NCBI RefSeq assembly: GCF_018449635.1
Contig: NZ_JAAVUV010000022.1
Coordinates: forward strand, 1 to 36,864
Length of the DNA: 36,864 nucleotides
Direction: 5' to 3'
DNA from: Caballeronia sp. dw_276
Lineage (GTDB): Bacteria; Pseudomonadota; Gammaproteobacteria; Burkholderiales; Burkholderiaceae
The position numbers and the translations under genes were made by a program. The notes beneath the pieces were generated by a model that saw nothing but the letters and a program-made list of their open reading frames with translations, ran no database searches and had not been told where the DNA came from. Shown one piece after another: positions 35,271 through 36,864 of this stretch; position 1 is the first letter of the stretch; each line of letters starts with the position of its first letter.

Positions 35271-35570
35271 TTAGTGGGCGAATTCCAACATTGATTCCGT
35301 AGGCACCGCTTTCATCTGATCGTCGGCCCGAGACAAGGATGACAGCATAGACTGATCATCGAACCGGAAAGCGCACAGCAAGTGCGGCGCGGTTGCAAGC
35401 TTCACGATTTGTGCCATCGTCAAATTAACGAGGATATCGGCCACCTGGCCTGACAGGCCAAGTCGAGCCTCGCCTACCGAACGGTCCAAGCGCAGCATTA
35501 TTTGCGCGAGCAGAACGTACGAGAGGTTAATTTCTCGAATGGAGTCAGCAGAATCATTTCCGGAGTTCAT
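35271..35570 (-). CDS. flhD: FlhD-like flagellar/global transcription regulator
   Basis: 99 residues. INLSYVLLAQIMLRLDRSVGEARLGLS, MAQIVKLATAPHLLCAFRFDD and the surrounding helices line up with FlhD (INLSYLLLAQ... FRLGI... [20 protein letters not shown] in E. coli). FlhD works in a heterohexamer with FlhC to switch on flagellar class II genes. No flhC is adjacent and no flagellar gene is in the window, so this is an orphan paralogue. ATG 35570 has AAAGGTG about 5 bp upstream. It may have been recruited to another partner. Confidence 0.85.
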   Translation of the reverse strand: MNSGNDSADSIREINLSYVLLAQIMLRLDRSVGEARLGLSGQVADILVNLTMAQIVKLATAPHLLCAFRFDDQSMLSSLSRADDQMKAVPTESMLEFAH

Positions 35571-35807
35571 GTCCTCACCTTTCACTTCGAGATCAGCCTG
35601 GGCATACCGGCAACTTTACCGATATTTCGTTACATCTCGTAACATAGCCCATTCTCCGTTCCGTCTGATCTATACGCAATAGCGCTGAAAAATATATCTT
35701 ATTAAGCGAACCCTTAAGCGGTATGTATTGCTGGATGTGCGCCGGCCTCTTAGACATTTCGTGCATTTCAGATGCTGCGCCTATTCACATCCGCATGCCG
35801 CTATGTA

Positions 35808-35823
35808 CTGTTCATCCATACAG
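35808..35823. promoter_or_regulatory. LexA box (SOS operator) upstream of a small unknown gene
   Basis: CTGTTCATCCATACAG fits CTGT-N8-ACAG and differs from the umuDC box in one of 16 positions. It ends 15 bp before ATG 35839. The run of T after it leaves no Shine-Dalgarno. Confidence 0.87.
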
Positions 35824-35838
35824 TTTTTTTGTGCCGTC

Positions 35839-36159
35839 ATGCCTAAGAAGCTTCCCCACTTTGCTGCGGTCGATTTAAAGGAAATGCGCCGCTTCTGGAA
35901 GCAATACCGCGGCAACGAGGACGTCGAGCGGCTGCTGCTTGAGATCCAGCACAACCGCAACCTCATCCACGAGCTCGAGGACTATTTCCAGACCATCCTC
36001 AAGGTGTGGCAGGCCGAAGGGCGCGGCCAGCTTGTTGCGATGGAAAAGACGCGTCTGCTCTACGTGATGGAGCGCTCGCGCTTTGGCAATCTCCAAGGGC
36101 TGCATGTCCCGACCAATCGCCGCGGGGAGGACGACCCCGAGGCGATGGAGATGGTCTAG
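35839..36159 (+). CDS. Small SOS-regulated protein of unknown function
   Basis: 106 residues, mostly helical and highly charged: MRRFWKQYRGNEDVERLLLEIQHNRNLIHELEDYFQTILKVWQAE would form long helices, and the C-terminus is acidic with REN/NRR charges (NRRGEDDPEAME). No domain known to me. The gene stands directly behind a LexA box and lacks a Shine-Dalgarno, as does umuD. Its 3' end overlaps the yedK-like pseudogene end by 4 bp in convergent orientation. It may act at stalled forks or as an inhibitor; that is only inference from its control. Confidence 0.7.
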   Translation: MPKKLPHFAAVDLKEMRRFWKQYRGNEDVERLLLEIQHNRNLIHELEDYFQTILKVWQAEGRGQLVAMEKTRLLYVMERSRFGNLQGLHVPTNRRGEDDPEAMEMV

Positions 36160-36821
36160 CCTTGGTCGATGGGCTCATTGAACGCCGGCTCGTCGTTGCC
36201 GACCTTGTTCACGCCTTTGCTTACGCGAAACCATTTAAACGCCTCTACTGGCGTGGCGACAGTGTTGGCCAGGTGGTTCGCCTCTTCAAAGGTGGTCTTT
36301 GGGTCCAGCCATTCTTTCGCTCGGCCGTAAGCACTAGCGGCCGACGATCGTGAATGTCGAGCATGCCTGCGTCCGAGGCGTCAGTCACGATTACAAAGCC
36401 ATCGCCGTCGTGGTATTCGCCTCCGGGCGGGATGGTTGAGAGCCCGGCGAAGAACAAAGGCTTGCCATCAAACGGCTGGATGAAATACGGCTGCTTGGCG
36501 TCCTCCTCGAGCACCCACTCATACCACCCGTCAGCCGGCACAATCACGCGGCTGCTCTTCCACATGCGCTTCCGGCGCTGAACTGTTTGCCTTGTCGAGC
36601 CGTGCGTTGATCATCATGGGCATTTTTCGCGCAACAGCCCAAGCTGGACGCCATCCCCAGTGTTCAAGCTTCGGCCCGTCAGGGAAGATCACTGCTTGTT
36701 TGGTGCCCGGGCCTACGTTCCAGCTCGGGCGAAAAGGGTCGGCTTCCGGATAAATCATGTCGGGCATGAGCGGCACAACATATTCGAGGCCGCGACGAGC
36801 GCGTGAAAAACGACCGCACAT
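36156..36821 (-). pseudogene. Frameshifted SRAP (YedK/HMCES) gene
   Basis: Three reading-frame pieces of one gene for an abasic-site-crosslinking SRAP protein. The first (36821 to about 36590) has the catalytic N-terminus MCGRFS (Cys2) and NVGPGT; the second (about 36580-36310) has VPADGWYEW (Glu) and IHDRRP (His); the third (about 36310-36156) reads KEWLDPKTTFEEANHLA and ends INDEP-type tail. Two shifts, one near 36580-36600 and one near 36315, break the frame, with the first and third pieces in the same frame. All four key residues survive, so it is either recently inactivated or the sequence has two errors. Confidence 0.8.
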
Positions 36822-36864
36822 AGGGCATCCTTAAACCGAGTGAATCAAAAAGTTCGTCAGCTGA

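Overview
The window looks like the accessory part of a Burkholderia/Paraburkholderia/Caballeronia-type beta-proteobacterial replicon. This rests on high-GC coding DNA, CTGT-N8-ACAG LexA boxes, an orphan FlhD, a four-gene RND export operon and several small hypothetical families typical of that group; no rRNA, tRNA or housekeeping gene fixes the genus.

The left part (1-23.6 kb) is a non-ribosomal peptide (NRPS) locus. A giant NRPS gene runs leftward off the window from about 7994. Its order is fatty-acyl-AMP ligase, carrier, C, A, carrier, C, A, so the product is probably an N-acylated lipopeptide; the second A domain carries a serine-type code. Divergent or downstream genes are an MbtH helper, panD (aspartate 1-decarboxylase) overlapping a luciferase-like monooxygenase, a sigma-54 response regulator, an aspartate-racemase family enzyme, an operon of alpha/beta hydrolase + outer-membrane factor + membrane-fusion protein + RND pump, pabA-pabB (aminodeoxychorismate synthase) and an EntD-type phosphopantetheinyl transferase. 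Activation (PPTase, MbtH), precursor supply (PanD, racemase, PabAB), tailoring (monooxygenase, hydrolase) and export (RND) therefore sit together.

Regulation is visible in the DNA. A consensus sigma-54 promoter precedes the hydrolase/export operon and a near-consensus one precedes the NRPS gene, matching the sigma-54 activator encoded between them. A different element, 27 bp and 25/27 identical, lies upstream of both the panD and pabA operons, each time followed about 90-96 bp later by the same TAGACA-N18-TAGNAT promoter-like arrangement. The locus may thus have two co-regulated arms.

From 23.6 to 24.4 kb I see no convincing gene. The right part (24.4-36.8 kb) is a patchwork rich in DNA-damage functions: an integrase-fold protein without most catalytic residues, umuDC behind a LexA box shared with a divergent small gene, a 49-aa membrane protein, a capsule-type glycosyltransferase, an operon ending in a LigD with ligase and polymerase domains but no phosphoesterase, exonuclease III, several small unknown genes, an orphan flhD, a small unknown gene directly behind a second nearly identical LexA box, and a twice-frameshifted YedK/SRAP gene at the right edge. 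No Ku gene is seen.
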